Positions 32,545-40,841 of a stretch of 40,841 bases of DNA are shown here, piece after piece; within the stretch, counting starts at the first letter, position 1; every line of letters starts with the position of its first letter. Position numbers and translations under genes: made by a program. Location of the stretch: assembly GCA_946002055.1 (NCBI GenBank), contig CAMFYL010000015.1, positions 1-40,841 on the forward strand. Reading direction: 5' to 3'. The notes beneath the pieces were generated by a model, which was not told the origin of the DNA, ran no database searches, and saw only the letters and a program-made list of their open reading frames with translations. The DNA is from an uncultured Roseburia sp. Its GTDB lineage: Bacteria; Bacillota; Clostridia; Lachnospirales; Lachnospiraceae.

Positions 32545-33939
32545 ATGAAAAAGTTTATGGATGAGGATTTCTTATTATCCACAGATACAGCGAAGCATTT
32601 ATATCACGATTTTGCAAAGGACCTTCCCATCATTGACTATCACTGTCATTTGAGTCCACAGGAAATTGCAGAAGATGTGAAATTTGAAAATATTACCCAG
32701 GTATGGCTTGGGGGCGACCACTACAAGTGGCGTCAAATGCGCTCCAACGGTGTGGAGGAGCGCTTTATCACCGGTGATGCTTCTGACAGAGAGAAGTTTC
32801 AGAAGTGGGCAGAGACCTTAGAGATGGCAGTGGGCAATCCACTGTATCACTGGTCTCACTTGGAATTGCAGAGATATTTCGATTATCATGGTGCTTTAAA
32901 TGGAGACACGGCGGAGGAAGTATGGAACCTTTGCAATGAGAAACTGAAAAATATGTCAGCAAGACAGTTGATCCTTTCTTCTAATGTGGAGATGGTGGGA
33001 ACCACAGACGATCCTATTGATGATTTGAAGTGGCACAAGATGATTGCTGCTGATGAAAGCTTTCCGGTGAAGGTATTGCCATCCTGGAGACCGGATAAGG
33101 CGGTAAACATTGAAAAGGATGATTTTGCCGGTTATATGATGAAGTTGGCAGATGCCAGCCAGATGGAAATTTCTACCTTTGCTGATGTGAAGGCAGCCCT
33201 TACCAAGAGAATGGAATACTTCAATGAGGTGGGATGTGTCATCAGCGACCATGGCCTTCAGTACGTGGCATACGCAGATACAACGGATGCGGAAGTGGAA
33301 ATCATTTTCGCAAAGAAAATGTCCGGTGAGGCTTTAAGTGCTGAAGAAATCGGCAAGTATAAGATGGCAATTCTTCTTCATTTGGGAAGAGAATATCATC
33401 GCCTGAACTGGGTAATGCAGTTACATTATGGTGTTAAGCGAGATAATAATCGACGATTATTTGAACAGCTGGGACCGGATGCGGGTATTGACAGCATCTC
33501 CACCAGTGCACCTATGAATGAGTTGGCAGATTTCTTAAATGCATTAGAATATACCAATCAGTTGCCAAAGACCATTATTTACTCCTTAAATCCAATTGAC
33601 AATGCAGCTATTGGTACCATTATCGGATGCTTCCAGTCATCGGATGCTGTTGGAAAGATTCAGCATGGCAGTGCATGGTGGTTTAATGACAACAAGACAG
33701 GTATGATGGAGCAGATGACTTCTCTGGCGAATTTAGGACTTCTTGGTAACTTCATCGGTATGCTGACAGATTCCAGAAGTTTTCTGTCATATACAAGACA
33801 TGAGTACTTCAGACGTATTGTTTGTGAGCTGATTGGTACTTGGGTTGAGAATGGGGAATACCCTGCAGATGACAAATCTCTTTGCAAAATTATTCAAGGA
33901 ATCTCCTATTTTAATGGAAAAAGATACTTTGGATTGTAA
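32545..33939 (+). CDS. uxaC: Glucuronate (uronate) isomerase
   Basis: This 464-aa amidohydrolase-fold enzyme isomerises D-glucuronate to D-fructuronate (and galacturonate to tagaturonate). Motifs are IIDYHCHLSPQEIAED (metal His pair) near residue 29, VWLGGDHYKWRQMRSNG, STFADVKAALTKRMEYF, ISDHGLQYV, LHLGREYHRLNWVMQLHYG, and TDSRSFLSYTRHEYFRR. The length is standard. A weak GGAG is present before the ATG, 9 bases after the eda stop. It is the last gene of the operon; the next gene follows a 267-base gap. Confidence 0.96.
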   Translation: MKKFMDEDFLLSTDTAKHLYHDFAKDLPIIDYHCHLSPQEIAEDVKFENITQVWLGGDHYKWRQMRSNGVEERFITGDASDREKFQKWAETLEMAVGNPLYHWSHLELQRYFDYHGALNGDTAEEVWNLCNEKLKNMSARQLILSSNVEMVGTTDDPIDDLKWHKMIAADESFPVKVLPSWRPDKAVNIEKDDFAGYMMKLADASQMEISTFADVKAALTKRMEYFNEVGCVISDHGLQYVAYADTTDAEVEIIFAKKMSGEALSAEEIGKYKMAILLHLGREYHRLNWVMQLHYGVKRDNNRRLFEQLGPDAGIDSISTSAPMNELADFLNALEYTNQLPKTIIYSLNPIDNAAIGTIIGCFQSSDAVGKIQHGSAWWFNDNKTGMMEQMTSLANLGLLGNFIGMLTDSRSFLSYTRHEYFRRIVCELIGTWVENGEYPADDKSLCKIIQGISYFNGKRYFGL

Positions 33940-34027
33940 AAAATGGCGGAATTTTTGGAAAAATATGCAAAATATCCGAAAAAACTCGAAATTTGTCCCT
34001 ATCTTGTCCCATTTGCTTTTGTATAAT

Positions 34028-34165
34028 AAATGTAACTTAATGAGAATCGGATAGGGAAACCGAAACGATTCGGAAATTAATTATAGTTTATTCGTTAAAA
34101 CTTATTATAGTTAACTTCCAAATTCTCCTTAATGGGGCTCTTCACTTGAAGGGTCCCATTACCTT
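34028..34165 (+). ncRNA. Candidate small RNA or attenuator leader
   Basis: TATAAT at 34022-34027 (preceded by TG) would start a transcript near 34034. It runs through GAATCG..CGATTC (about 34043-34076), a duplicated ATTATAGTT element (34081 and 34104 areas), and a strong hairpin AATGGG-(CTTC-ACTT-GAAG)-CCCATT at about 34131-34160, followed by a T-rich stretch. No frame of useful length is seen. It may be a separate RNA or a regulated leader of the radical SAM gene at 34207. No known riboswitch core was recognised. Confidence 0.3.
34131..34165 (+). terminator. Hairpin terminator before the radical SAM gene
   Basis: Stem AATGGG / CCCATT with inner CTTC / GAAG, followed by ACCTTTTAT. The T run is short, so efficiency is uncertain. 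It could also end the glucuronate operon transcript. Confidence 0.6.
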
Positions 34166-34206
34166 TTATATAATCTACTTATCTTATTGTTTTTCAGAGG
34201 TGTCAG

Positions 34207-35913
34207 ATGAACCATAAAATTCTGCTGGTTGCAATTAATGCAAAATACATCCATTCCAATCCTGCGGTGTACAGTTTGTATGCTTATGCCAAAGAGTGGC
34301 AGGATGATATAGAGATTGTGGAATACACCATCAATCAGAAGGAAGAGGATATTCTTGCGGATATTTATCGACGGAAACCGGAAATGATTGCCTTTTCATG
34401 CTATATCTGGAATATGCGCATGGTGGAGGAACTGCTTTCTGATATTCCCCAGGTGCTCCCGGATGTGGATGTGTGGTTGGGAGGGCCGGAGGTGTCCTTT
34501 GACGCACCGAAACGATTAGAGGCGCATGCTTGCCTTACAGGAATTGTGGTGGGCGAGGGAGAGGCCACTTTTGCAGAGTTGGCAGGTTGCTATGCAAAGG
34601 GCTGTGTGACGTGGGAACGACTGGCAGAGATTGCAGGGATATGTCTGCCAGGGAAGAATCATAGGTGGGAGGCGTTTTATACCAAGCAGCGTGAGATGAC
34701 AGACTTGAATACCATTCCATTTTTCTATAAGGAAATGGGGGTGGAACAATTTGAAAATAGAATTATCTATTATGAGTCATCCAGAGGATGTCCCTTCCGA
34801 TGTAGTTATTGCTTGTCCTCTATAGATAAGCAGGTTCGCTTGCGTTCCTTGGATTTGGTGCTTTCTGAACTTCAGTTTTTCTTGGAACATCAGGTGAAGC
34901 AAGTAAAGTTTATTGACCGAACGTTTAATTGTAATAAAGAGCACGCTATGGCTATTTGGAAGTATTTGTTAGAGCATGACAATGGTGTCACCAACTTTCA
35001 TTTTGAAGTGGCGGCGGATATTATGACTGAGGAAGAGTTTGCCATTATTCAGCAGATGCGCCCAGGACTCATTCAGTTAGAAATTGGCGTGCAGTCTACC
35101 AACGGAGACACCATTGCGGAGATACGTCGTGTGATGGATTTGGACAGAGTACAGAAAAATGTGGAGAAGGTGAAGGCATTTTGCAACACCCATCAGCACT
35201 TGGATTTGATCGCCGGATTACCTTATGAAGATTATGAGACTTTTCAGAAGAGTTTTAACGAAGTGTTCGCCATGAGACCGGACCAATTGCAACTGGGATT
35301 TCTCAAGGTGTTAAAGGGTTCTTATATGGAGGAAATGGCAGAGAAATATGGAATTTGCTATCACAGACAGCCTCCTTATGAAGTGGTTTCCACCAAATGG
35401 ATTTCCTATGATGAAATTTTAAAGTTGAAACAAATTGAGGAGATGGTGGAGCTGTTCTATAATAGTGGACAGTTCACGGCAACTCTGGCTGTGGTGGAGA
35501 CGGGATTTGAAACGCCATTTGCTATGTTTTCTGCTATGGCAGAGTTTTACGAGAAACATGATTATTATGTCCATGTGCCTGCCAGAAACTATCGATATTC
35601 CGTAATGTTTGAGTTCGTCCGGGAATATATGCCGGATTCTCAGGAAGTGGTGCGCCAGACATTGACATACGATTTGTATTTGCGAGAGAATTGTAAGAGT
35701 CGGGCGGAGTTTGCTCTGGACTTAACACCATGGAAAGATGAGATTCGTGAGAGAACGGTAGATAAGAAAGAACACATTGATGTGTTTACCTATCCGGTGT
35801 GGGAAAAGTCCGGGGAGCAAATCATGCACCCCTTGCCGGAGCCTGCCTTTGCTCGCTTCTGCTACGATAGGCGGGATCCATTAACCCATAATGCTGCAAT
35901 TGTGGCCCATTAG
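34207..35913 (+). CDS. B12-binding-type radical SAM protein with DUF4080
   Basis: This 568-aa protein has an N-terminal Rossmann-like domain of the cobalamin-binding type (about 1-130, ending GEGEATFAELAG). Its classic DxHxxG motif is not seen. The radical SAM barrel (about 183-400) has C195, C199 and C202 in SSRGCPFRCSYC binding the [4Fe-4S] cluster that cleaves SAM; RTFNCNKEHAMAIW and EIGVQSTN follow. A C-terminal DUF4080 domain (about 400-555) ends in HPLPEPAFARFCYDRRDP. AGAGGTG is before the ATG. The reaction is unknown for this subfamily. It is apparently a single gene. Confidence 0.88.
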   Translation: MNHKILLVAINAKYIHSNPAVYSLYAYAKEWQDDIEIVEYTINQKEEDILADIYRRKPEMIAFSCYIWNMRMVEELLSDIPQVLPDVDVWLGGPEVSFDAPKRLEAHACLTGIVVGEGEATFAELAGCYAKGCVTWERLAEIAGICLPGKNHRWEAFYTKQREMTDLNTIPFFYKEMGVEQFENRIIYYESSRGCPFRCSYCLSSIDKQVRLRSLDLVLSELQFFLEHQVKQVKFIDRTFNCNKEHAMAIWKYLLEHDNGVTNFHFEVAADIMTEEEFAIIQQMRPGLIQLEIGVQSTNGDTIAEIRRVMDLDRVQKNVEKVKAFCNTHQHLDLIAGLPYEDYETFQKSFNEVFAMRPDQLQLGFLKVLKGSYMEEMAEKYGICYHRQPPYEVVSTKWISYDEILKLKQIEEMVELFYNSGQFTATLAVVETGFETPFAMFSAMAEFYEKHDYYVHVPARNYRYSVMFEFVREYMPDSQEVVRQTLTYDLYLRENCKSRAEFALDLTPWKDEIRERTVDKKEHIDVFTYPVWEKSGEQIMHPLPEPAFARFCYDRRDPLTHNAAIVAH

Positions 35914-36005
35914 AGATGGAGACGAATAGAAACCAGAAACACTTTGGATATTGATGAAACATAGCGATAATATAGAAAATTAGAGGGTTTGTGGAGGAAA
36001 CGCAC

Positions 36006-36034
36006 TTGGACTATTTTACATGATGTGGTATACT
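36006..36034 (+). promoter_or_regulatory. Promoter of the chemotaxis receptor gene
   Basis: TTGGAC (36006-36011), 17 bases, TATACT (36029-36034), with TGG in front of the -10. The leader is about 35 bases. Confidence 0.65.
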
Positions 36035-36075
36035 ATCGCTATATGTTCTAGAGCATTTACAAAGGAGGGGGAGAC

Positions 36076-37788
36076 ATGAAACAAAAGAAGAGTTATGGGT
36101 TAAAAACCCGCTTGTTATTGATGACGATTTTGCCAGTGTCTATAGCGGTGATTGTTTTAAATGTGTTTGCCAACAATGCCATGACAACGGGTATGTACAC
36201 GGAAGTCCTGGATGGATTACAGGGGGTGGCAGTGGCGGTGAATGCCGGATACCGTTCCTATGATGGAGATTACAAGTTGGGGACAAATGGGGATTTGTAT
36301 AAAGGCGCCACAAACCTGTCTAACCGTATAGAGGAGATTGATGAGTATGTCAGAGATATGGCGGCAGATGTGACCATCTGTTATGGCAAGACCAGAATGA
36401 TTACATCGCTGATTGATTCAGAGACGCAAGAGCGTGCCATTGGAACGGAAATTGCCGATGAGGTCTGGGATACGGTTTCAAAAGGTGAAGTTTATAAAAC
36501 CAACGATATTACAGTAAACGGTCAGCGCTATTGTGCTTGTTATATTCCTCTTGAAAATGAAGATGGCACAGTGGTGGGAACAATTTTTGCCGGAAAGCCA
36601 GCAGAGAGTGTATCTGCCCATATCCGTTCGGAGACAGTAAAGATTTTAATTTGCGCAATAACTGTGATTTTATTGGCGGTGGCTATAAGTATCATTTGCT
36701 CCAAAAATATTGTAAAGGATATTCGTCTCGCGAAAGGATCCTTAGACGAACTTTCTACCGGTAATTTGGCGGTAAATGTCAATGACAGAATTTTGCAGAG
36801 AGGAGATGAGATTGGAGACATTGCAAGAGCCGTGGATAATCTCATCAAAAAGCTGCGAGGTATTGTAGGTGAATTGAAACAGTCCTCAGATGTTTTATAC
36901 AATTCCGGGGATGAACTTAACAATATGGCAGGACAGTCATCTCAAGCGGCAGATGAAATTAGCCGGGCGGTAGAAGAGATTTCCAAGGGGGCAATTTCCC
37001 AGGCAGAGGAGATTGAGAGTGCTTCTATGGAAATTTCCAATATGGGTCAGGTGATCGAAACTATCGTGGATAATGTGGGAAGTCTGACAGATACTTCGTT
37101 ACAGATGAGCGAAGCAGGGCGTCTTTCTGACAGAACAATGCAGGAACTCAGCGATTCCAACGACAAGACTACAGAGGCTATCGTGCACATTAGTAAGCAG
37201 ATTCAACTGACCGGTGAGGCCATCAAGAGAATAAGTGATTCAGCATCTTTGATTACGGATATTGCAGACGAGACCAGTCTATTGGCATTGAATGCTTCCA
37301 TAGAGTCTGCCAGAGCAGGAGAAGCAGGAAGAGGTTTTGCGGTGGTTGCCAGCGAGATTCAAAAACTTTCTATTCAGTCTGCAGAAGCGGTATCGGAGAT
37401 TCAAAGAATTATAGATACTTTGGAGACAGAGTCAGAAAAGACAGTTTTGGTTATGGAAGAGGCAGAGCAGTTGATTCAGGAACAGCAGACCAAGTTAGAC
37501 GCCACAAAGACCAGTTTTATGGATGTGAGCAAGGGGATTGATATATCCAAGACGGGCACTGACGAGATTCGCACCCATGCACAGACCTGCGATACTTCTA
37601 GAGTACAGGTGGTGGATGTAATTGCCAATCTGTCAGCGATTTCGGAGCAGAATGCGGCTTCTACTCAGGAGACAACAGCTTCTATGGAGGAATTAAACGC
37701 TACTATCAATATGTTGGCGGATGCGGCTAATAACCTAAAGGGCTTGTCGGAATCACTAAACGATGAGATGTCATTCTTTAAACTCTAA
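36076..37788 (+). CDS. Methyl-accepting chemotaxis protein
   Basis: This 570-aa transmembrane receptor has a first helix at about 12-32, an extracellular single-Cache-type domain (about 35-188), a second helix at about 189-212, HAMP (about 212-265), and a long helical signalling domain to the end. The hairpin tip has the highly conserved [38 protein letters not shown] sequence around residues 395-432, which binds CheW and CheA. GGAGGGGGAG precedes the ATG. The ligand cannot be read from sequence. A receptor implies a motile or otherwise CheA-signalling cell. No che genes are in the window. Confidence 0.95.
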   Translation: MKQKKSYGLKTRLLLMTILPVSIAVIVLNVFANNAMTTGMYTEVLDGLQGVAVAVNAGYRSYDGDYKLGTNGDLYKGATNLSNRIEEIDEYVRDMAADVTICYGKTRMITSLIDSETQERAIGTEIADEVWDTVSKGEVYKTNDITVNGQRYCACYIPLENEDGTVVGTIFAGKPAESVSAHIRSETVKILICAITVILLAVAISIICSKNIVKDIRLAKGSLDELSTGNLAVNVNDRILQRGDEIGDIARAVDNLIKKLRGIVGELKQSSDVLYNSGDELNNMAGQSSQAADEISRAVEEISKGAISQAEEIESASMEISNMGQVIETIVDNVGSLTDTSLQMSEAGRLSDRTMQELSDSNDKTTEAIVHISKQIQLTGEAIKRISDSASLITDIADETSLLALNASIESARAGEAGRGFAVVASEIQKLSIQSAEAVSEIQRIIDTLETESEKTVLVMEEAEQLIQEQQTKLDATKTSFMDVSKGIDISKTGTDEIRTHAQTCDTSRVQVVDVIANLSAISEQNAASTQETTASMEELNATINMLADAANNLKGLSESLNDEMSFFKL

Positions 37789-37844
37789 TAAACGAAGCCA
37801 ATAGACTAACTATTTCGGTACCATTAGGAGTAAAACATTTCATT

Positions 37845-39203
37845 ATGGCTAAAGCAAAAGAAATATCACAAGAATTGCAAATGACAACCGGCTCTATACC
37901 GAGAGCCATCCTGTTATATTCCATCCCGCTGATTATCGGGAATTTTCTTCAACAATTATATAACACCGTGGATTCGCTTATTGTGGGAAACTTCGTGGGG
38001 CGAGAGGCCCTTGCTGCCGTTGGTGCCAGCGGAAATCTTACATTTTTGATGATTTCCTTCTGCGTCGGAGCTTCCAGTGGTGCCGGTATTTTGATTGCCC
38101 GATATTTTGGAGGACAAGATTACGATGACTTGGAAAAGGCGGTGCACACCACCATTTCCATCAGTGTTGTCTTGGGACTTGCGGTGGCGGTGGCTGGTCT
38201 TGTTTTAACACCATTTCTGGTTGCCTCTGTGGGAACCACCAAGGCGGTTGTGCCCCAGGCAGTTCTTTATCTTCGCATCTATTTTCTGGGCGTGGTGTTT
38301 AATGTAATTTATAATATGGCATCCGGTATTCTAAATGCTGTGGGAGATTCCAAGCGCTCCCTGAAATATCTGGCCATTGCTTCTATCACCAATATTGTTT
38401 TGGATTTTCTCTTTGTGGCGGTTTTTCGTATGGGAATTGCAGGGGCGGCCATTGCTACAGATATTAGCCAATTGGTTTCCTGCGTTGCCATTATGAGTTT
38501 TTTGCTTCGTACGAAAGCTCCATATCGTGTGACGTGGAAAAAGATTCGTATGCACAAACGCATGGCAGTTTCCATCATTAAATTGGGGCTTCCTACCGCT
38601 ATTCAGAATGCGGTTATCGCTTTTTCCAATATGCTTATCCAGGCTGGTGTCAATGGTTTTGGAACATCAGCTATGGCTGGATTTACTGCCTATATGAAGG
38701 TGGATGGATTTAATATTTTGCCAATTATGAGCTTCAGTTTGGCGGCCACCACTTTCACCGGGCAAAATATCGGCGCCGGGCGGTTCGACCGGGTAAAAAA
38801 AGGGCTGTATACAGTTCTGATTATGGGGTTAGTTTATACCGTGGGCATGTCTGTGATTATGCTTACTTTTGCCCGCCCCATCATCTCCATGTTCAGTAGA
38901 GATCCGGAGGTGATTCAATACGGGGTGATGGCGGTGTGGAGTCTGGCACCTTATTACTGTCTGCTTAGTATTATTCACGACTTAGCCGGAACGGTGCGGG
39001 GTAGTGGAAAGACGTTACCACCTATGCTGATTATTTTGTTTTCCCTATGCTTGTGCCGGATTGCGTGGATTCACCTGGCAGCTCCGCATTTTGACAGCAT
39101 TTGGGGAGTATACTATACTTACCCGGTATCCTTCGTTATCGGTGCGGTGCTGATGATTTTGTACGCATGGAAGGGCAAGTGGCGAGAAATTAAACGCATA
39201 TAG
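37845..39203 (+). CDS. MATE family efflux transporter
   Basis: This 452-aa multi-span membrane protein belongs to the family that exports drugs or metabolites in exchange for Na+ or H+. It has the two-fold repeat of about six helices. Typical parts are IPRAILLYSIPLIIGNFLQQLYNTVDSLIVGNFVG at the start, the matching second-half segment KLGLPTAIQNAVIAFSN, and FTGQNIGAGRFDRVKKG. Positive loops (WKGKWREIKRI) end it. TAGGAG lies somewhat far (14 bases) from the ATG. The chromate-type transporter genes follow after 13 bases, so the three may share a transcript. The substrate is unknown. Confidence 0.92.
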   Translation: MAKAKEISQELQMTTGSIPRAILLYSIPLIIGNFLQQLYNTVDSLIVGNFVGREALAAVGASGNLTFLMISFCVGASSGAGILIARYFGGQDYDDLEKAVHTTISISVVLGLAVAVAGLVLTPFLVASVGTTKAVVPQAVLYLRIYFLGVVFNVIYNMASGILNAVGDSKRSLKYLAIASITNIVLDFLFVAVFRMGIAGAAIATDISQLVSCVAIMSFLLRTKAPYRVTWKKIRMHKRMAVSIIKLGLPTAIQNAVIAFSNMLIQAGVNGFGTSAMAGFTAYMKVDGFNILPIMSFSLAATTFTGQNIGAGRFDRVKKGLYTVLIMGLVYTVGMSVIMLTFARPIISMFSRDPEVIQYGVMAVWSLAPYYCLLSIIHDLAGTVRGSGKTLPPMLIILFSLCLCRIAWIHLAAPHFDSIWGVYYTYPVSFVIGAVLMILYAWKGKWREIKRI

Positions 39204-39216
39204 TAATGGAGAGCTT

Positions 39217-39759
39217 ATGAAAGAATTATTTGAATTGTACGCTGCATTTTTTCGGATTGGAGGGCTGACCTTCGGTGGAGGGCTGACCATGCTTCCCATG
39301 CTGAAATACGAGCTGGCCGAGAAAAAGAATTGGGTTACTGAGGACGAACTTTTGGACTACTATGCCATCGGTCAGTGCACCCCGGGTATCATTGCGGTAA
39401 ACGTGGCCACCTTCGTGGGATATAAGAGAAGAGGTGTCATTGGCGGTATCTTTTCTACCTTAGGTATGGTCAGTCCCTCCTTGATTATCGTATCTATTTT
39501 GGCCATGTTTCTGGAGCAGTTTATGTCAAATGTATATGTAGCCCATGCCGTTGGGGGCATCAAAGTGGTGGTTTGTGCTTTGATGTTAAATACTTTGCTG
39601 ACATTGGCAAAGAAGAGTTTTCTCAACGCTTTTTGCGTTGGCATTGCAGTAGTGGCCTTTGTGCTTGCTATGTTTTCTCCTATTCCCACGGTATTGCTAG
39701 TGGTACTCGCGGGAGCCTTGGGCGTGATTTTGCATAAGATGGGGAGGCTTGAAGTATAA
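39217..39759 (+). CDS. Chromate transporter family protein, first half-size subunit
   Basis: This 180-aa, roughly five- to six-helix protein is of the CHR family. It has the FFRIGGLTFGGGLTMLPMLKYE start and GQCTPGIIAVNVATFVGY typical of each CHR domain. It is a half-length form that pairs with the next gene (their stop and start codons overlap as TAATG), together matching the two halves of classical ChrA. Whether it exports chromate or another anion is unknown. Confidence 0.92.
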   Translation: MKELFELYAAFFRIGGLTFGGGLTMLPMLKYELAEKKNWVTEDELLDYYAIGQCTPGIIAVNVATFVGYKRRGVIGGIFSTLGMVSPSLIIVSILAMFLEQFMSNVYVAHAVGGIKVVVCALMLNTLLTLAKKSFLNAFCVGIAVVAFVLAMFSPIPTVLLVVLAGALGVILHKMGRLEV

Positions 39760-40313
39760 TGGTTTTTTTGCAATTGTTTATTGAGTTTTTCCAGATTGGA
39801 CTGTTTGCCGTGGGCGGTGGCCCCGCCACTATTCCATTTCTCATGGATTTGGCAGACAAGTATGACTGGTATACAAGAGCGGACGTTGCCAATATGCTGG
39901 CAGTCAGCGAGAGCACACCGGGACCCATCGGGGTTAATATGGCAACATATGCCGGTTATAATGCAGCAGGATTCCTCGGTGGAATTGTTGCTACATGTTC
40001 TCTGGTATTGCCTAGTTTAATTGTTATCGTTATTGTGGCAAGAATGCTTCAGAGTTTTTCTGAGAACAAATATGTAAAGTCAGCCTTCTGGACCATTCGT
40101 CCGGCAGTGACAGGCTTGATTGCAACAGCAGTTGTGGGACTGATTCAGACCGCAATCTTTACTGCATCGGATGGTAGTTTTCAGTTTCCAGCGGTACCGG
40201 TAATTATGTGTTTGGCATTCTTTGGGTGTATGCAGATAAAGAAATTGCAGAAGTTGCATCCTATTGTCTGGCTGGCAGCAGGAGCGGCTTTGGGCCTACT
40301 CTTAAAGTTATAG
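39759..40313 (+). CDS. Chromate transporter family protein, second half-size subunit
   Basis: This 184-aa homologue of the preceding gene has its own FFQIGLFAVGGGPATIPFLMDLA and SESTPGPIGVNMATYAGY motifs. The one-base overlap with the first gene implies equal production and an inverted-topology heterodimer, as known for split CHR pairs. It ends the operon; no terminator is evident before the tRNA promoter. Confidence 0.92.
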   Translation: MVFLQLFIEFFQIGLFAVGGGPATIPFLMDLADKYDWYTRADVANMLAVSESTPGPIGVNMATYAGYNAAGFLGGIVATCSLVLPSLIVIVIVARMLQSFSENKYVKSAFWTIRPAVTGLIATAVVGLIQTAIFTASDGSFQFPAVPVIMCLAFFGCMQIKKLQKLHPIVWLAAGAALGLLLKL

Positions 40314-40333
40314 AAATTTCTTCTAAAAATGCG

Positions 40334-40362
40334 TTGACATATTTTTAGATGTTTGATATTAT
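40334..40362 (+). promoter_or_regulatory. Promoter of tRNA-Leu(AAG)
   Basis: TTGACA (40334-40339), 17 bases, TATTAT (40357-40362), 24 bases before the tRNA. Confidence 0.85.
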
Positions 40363-40386
40363 ATAACGGTCGTCGCGAGATGATAT

Positions 40387-40470
40387 GCGGAAGTGTCGGA
40401 ACTGGCAGACGAGCAAGACTAAGGATCTTGTGGCAGCAATGTCGTGTGGGTTCAAGTCCCATCTTCCGCA
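40387..40470 (+). tRNA. tRNA-Leu(AAG)
   Basis: Acceptor GCGGAAG / CTTCCGC, discriminator A. Anticodon arm CAAGA-CTAAGGA-TCTTG gives AAG, and there is a long variable arm. Its 3' end is the likely integration target of the element whose integrase follows. Confidence 0.95.
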
Positions 40471-40482
40471 TTACGTTTTTAA

Positions 40483-40512
40483 GAAAAAGCCTTGAATTTC
40501 AAGGCTTTTTTT
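40483..40512. terminator. Terminator between tRNA-Leu and the integrase
   Basis: AAAAAGCCTTGAA / TTCAAGGCTTTTTTT with a one-base loop. The A and T tracts on both sides would serve both converging transcripts. Confidence 0.9.
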
Positions 40513-40536
40513 CTTTTGTCATTACGAAATTTTTTG

Positions 40537-40841
40537 TTACACCGCTTTGGGCTTGAAAACTTTGGCAAATACATCTGCTTTTTCTGTAAGTGGTGTAACA
40601 GAATGAATATAATATTTCTGTGTTGTAGAAATATCTTTATGACCTGCAAAGTCAGAAATCATTCTGTCTGGTAACAGTTGGCTATCATGTAATTCCGAGA
40701 TACATGTTTTACGAATTGCATGATTTCCGCTAGGCTTACCAGAGATAATAAAGCGGTCTTTTTCATTTCTTACGCCGTTGCAACGACGAAGCACATTATT
40801 CACAGCATATTCATGCATTCTTTCACCAGACTTACTAACAA
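40537..40841 (-). CDS. Tyrosine recombinase / integrase, C-terminal part (continues beyond the window)
   Basis: About 101 residues are visible, open to the right edge. They form the end of the catalytic domain: HAIRKT (HxxR motif), the second His in FAGHKD, and the nucleophile Tyr in STTQKYYIH. The catalytic set is intact, so this is not an evident pseudogene. The gene points toward tRNA-Leu(AAG) and ends 67 bases from it, the typical edge of an integrated phage or conjugative element. Such enzymes recombine at a tRNA 3' end. The body of the element would lie to the right of the window. Confidence 0.9.
   Translation of the reverse strand, partial: VSKSGERMHEYAVNNVLRRCNGVRNEKDRFIISGKPSGNHAIRKTCISELHDSQLLPDRMISDFAGHKDISTTQKYYIHSVTPLTEKADVFAKVFKPKAV

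Overview
The window looks like a chromosomal segment of an anaerobic low-to-mid GC Firmicute, most likely Lachnospiraceae (Clostridia). The reasons are a four-subunit 2-oxoacid:ferredoxin oxidoreductase, a multi-cluster [FeFe]-hydrogenase, a 2-hydroxyacyl-CoA dehydratase-type protein, NAD synthesis under a NiaR/3H repressor, strong AGGAGG ribosome binding sites, and tRNA genes without an encoded CCA end. This placement comes from gene content and protein style; no database search was possible.

Layout. 1-53 is the 3' part of tRNA-Arg(ACG). 168-1730 is a lone 2-hydroxyacyl-CoA dehydratase D-component-like protein. 1935-3323 is an ECF sigma/anti-sigma pair of the SigV/RsiV type with a fitting ECF promoter. 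3324-5226 holds an 11-bp inverted repeat, an M20 amidohydrolase on the minus strand and the C-terminal stump of a probable hybrid kinase. 5227-6633 is a PurF-like protein whose glutaminase catalytic residues are gone while its PRPP and Fe-S motifs remain. 6765-10370 is nadA-nadB-nadC-niaR, with a palindrome lying on the promoter. 10469-10810 is an unknown 113-aa protein. 10868-11170 is a non-coding stretch with tandem Spo0A-like boxes and hairpins. 11171-16156 is a tight run of rRNA methyltransferase, papain-like protease, cell-wall amidase, RdgB and YfcE-type phosphodiesterase. 16264-16788 is a six-tRNA operon.

17115-20151 is the oxidoreductase (gamma-delta-alpha-beta). 20319-23878 is a NuoF-fragment/GltD fusion translationally coupled to HydA. 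Together they can oxidise 2-oxoacids, reduce ferredoxin, and dispose of or exchange electrons as H2 or NAD(P)H. 24051-28670 is a potassium block: KtrB, KtrA, a small membrane protein, and a KdpD/KdpE-like two-component pair. A perfect 11-bp tandem TTTATAC-containing repeat sits just upstream of the ktrB promoter, which suggests that this Kdp-type pair controls Ktr rather than a Kdp ATPase. 28712-28793 is tRNA-Leu(TAG). 28868-33939 is an AraC regulator divergent from a glucuronate operon (uxuA, SDR fructuronate reductase, eda, uxaC). A two-turn direct repeat lies between them.

33940-40841 has a possible small RNA or leader, a DUF4080-type radical SAM protein, a chemotaxis receptor, a MATE exporter, a split chromate-transporter pair and tRNA-Leu(AAG). 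Immediately downstream of that tRNA is the C-terminal end of a tyrosine recombinase pointing back at it. That is the usual edge of an integrated element, the rest of which would lie beyond the window.

Nothing here is an obvious defence island or CRISPR array. The most interesting items are the PurF paralogue without a glutaminase active site, the reduced hydrogenase partner, the rewired Kdp-Ktr circuit with its small membrane protein, and the Spo0A-box/hairpin intergenic region.
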